Translations under genes and position numbers: made by a program
Shown: piece after piece, positions 5,010 through 5,610 of the stretch
Layout: the number at the start of each line of letters is the position of its first letter
Numbering within the stretch: the first letter of the stretch is position 1
Assembly: GCA_903870305.1 (NCBI GenBank)
Contig: CAIQCM010000109.1
Location: forward strand, 1-5,610
Length of the DNA stretch: 5,610 nucleotides
Direction of reading: 5' to 3'
DNA from: an uncultured bacterium
GTDB taxonomy: Bacteria > Patescibacteriota > Patescibacteriia > CAIQCM01
Notes under the pieces: generated by a model
Told to the model about the DNA's origin: nothing
The model's input: only the letters and a program-made list of their open reading frames with translations
Databases searched by the model: none

Positions 5010-5610
5010 ATGGAAAAAGAAACCATTGTCACCGGAATTCAGCCCACGGGCGCGTTGCATGTTGGCCACTTTTTAGGACTTTTGCGGAATTATGTTGAAG
5101 ACCTTCAGGACGAATACAAAGGGCGCTGTTTTCTTTTTACGGCCGATTATCATTCGATGAACGAACCGGACATTTTTACCAACTATTCGACCAATCGGAT
5201 TGAATTAGCAACCGAACTTTTGGCGCTTGGATTCGATCCGAAAAAAGTTACGCTCTTTCATCAAAAAGACGTTCCCGAAGTGACTGAGCTTTGCTGGATG
5301 TTCGACACCGTCGTGCCGGTGACCTTCTTGGAACGCATGACGCAATTCAAGGACAAGTCCGAACGCGCCAAAACCGTGAACGCCGGGCTTTTGAATTATC
5401 CCGTCTTGCAAGCCGCTGACATTCTTATTTACGGCGGCGATCGCGTGCCGGTCGGCGAAGACCAGATCCAGCACGTGGAACTCACCCGCGACATCGCTCG
5501 CTTTTGGAACAACCGCTTTGGCGAAACCTTCACCGAACCCAAGCCCCTTCTTACCAAATCGGCGCGGGTGATGGCACTGAACTTCCCGGAACGAAAAATG
5601 TCCAAGTCGA
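5010..5610 (+). CDS. trpS: Tryptophanyl-tRNA synthetase, 3'-partial
   Basis: TrpRS is a cytoplasmic class Ic enzyme that joins tryptophan to tRNA-Trp using ATP. The 200 residues present cover the Rossmann catalytic domain. GIQPTGALHVGH (9-20) contains the HIGH-type signature, LNYPVLQAADIL (128-139) is the typical TrpRS segment, GEDQIQHVELTRDIARFWN starts at residue 149, and the second ATP-binding signature KMSKS occupies 196-200, exactly at the window edge. Bacterial TrpRS is usually near 330 residues, so about 40 percent, including the anticodon-binding helices, is outside. ATG at 5010 is the only reasonable start: an in-frame TAA lies at 4986-4988 and the next Met (residue 49) is beyond the HVGH motif. 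No clear Shine-Dalgarno precedes it. Bacterial TrpRS often has HLGN where this one has HVGH; TyrRS is excluded by the GIQPTG and GEDQ-type motifs. It is divergent from the propeller gene and probably transcribed from the promoter at 4891-4919. Confidence 0.95.
   Translation, partial: MEKETIVTGIQPTGALHVGHFLGLLRNYVEDLQDEYKGRCFLFTADYHSMNEPDIFTNYSTNRIELATELLALGFDPKKVTLFHQKDVPEVTELCWMFDTVVPVTFLERMTQFKDKSERAKTVNAGLLNYPVLQAADILIYGGDRVPVGEDQIQHVELTRDIARFWNNRFGETFTEPKPLLTKSARVMALNFPERKMSKS

Noticed and set aside
5205..5474. 89-codon minus-strand open frame opposite trpS
   Set aside because: Antisense to highly conserved TrpRS motifs; no independent support.

Overview
The window looks like chromosome from a Candidate Phyla Radiation (Patescibacteria) bacterium, probably of the Parcubacteria type. 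The pointers are an RNase J with a Gln/Arg/Pro-rich N-terminal tail, a secreted beta-propeller protein carrying an N-terminal surface module that I recall mainly from that group, a small coiled-coil hypothetical protein of a kind common there, and promoters placed so close to the start codon that the mRNAs should be leaderless. The assignment rests on memory of such sequences, not on a search. Standard-code translation works throughout; the three visible stop codons are TAG, TAG and TAA.

Layout. (1) 1-1769, + strand: RNase J, cut at its 5' end by the window edge. (2) 1770-1863: short heptanucleotide repeat tract, bidirectional terminator and a REP-like palindrome. (3) 1864-2274, - strand: 136-residue protein built mostly of 11-residue coiled-coil repeats, with its own promoter. 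(4) 2275-2414: that promoter, a terminator for the next gene, and a second heptanucleotide tract. (5) 2415-4868, - strand: 817-residue exported protein with a duplicated N-terminal module followed by about 14 beta-propeller blades carrying Asp-box motifs. (6) 4869-5009: back-to-back promoters whose -35 elements almost touch, then a long imperfect hairpin built from heptanucleotide units. (7) 5010-5610, + strand: tryptophanyl-tRNA synthetase, cut by the window edge exactly at the KMSKS motif.

The four genes do not form an operon. RNase J and the coiled-coil gene converge on a shared terminator, the two minus-strand genes each have a promoter and terminator, and the propeller gene and trpS diverge. 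RNase J and TrpRS are housekeeping; the other two are accessory or lineage-specific. No mobile element, CRISPR array, tRNA or rRNA gene was seen.

The most notable unexplained signal is that all three intergenic spacers contain tandem 7-nt arrays with different bases but a common framework, NTAGNAN (degenerate). At trpS the arrays are arranged as an inverted repeat that would fold into a hairpin at the 5' end of the mRNA.
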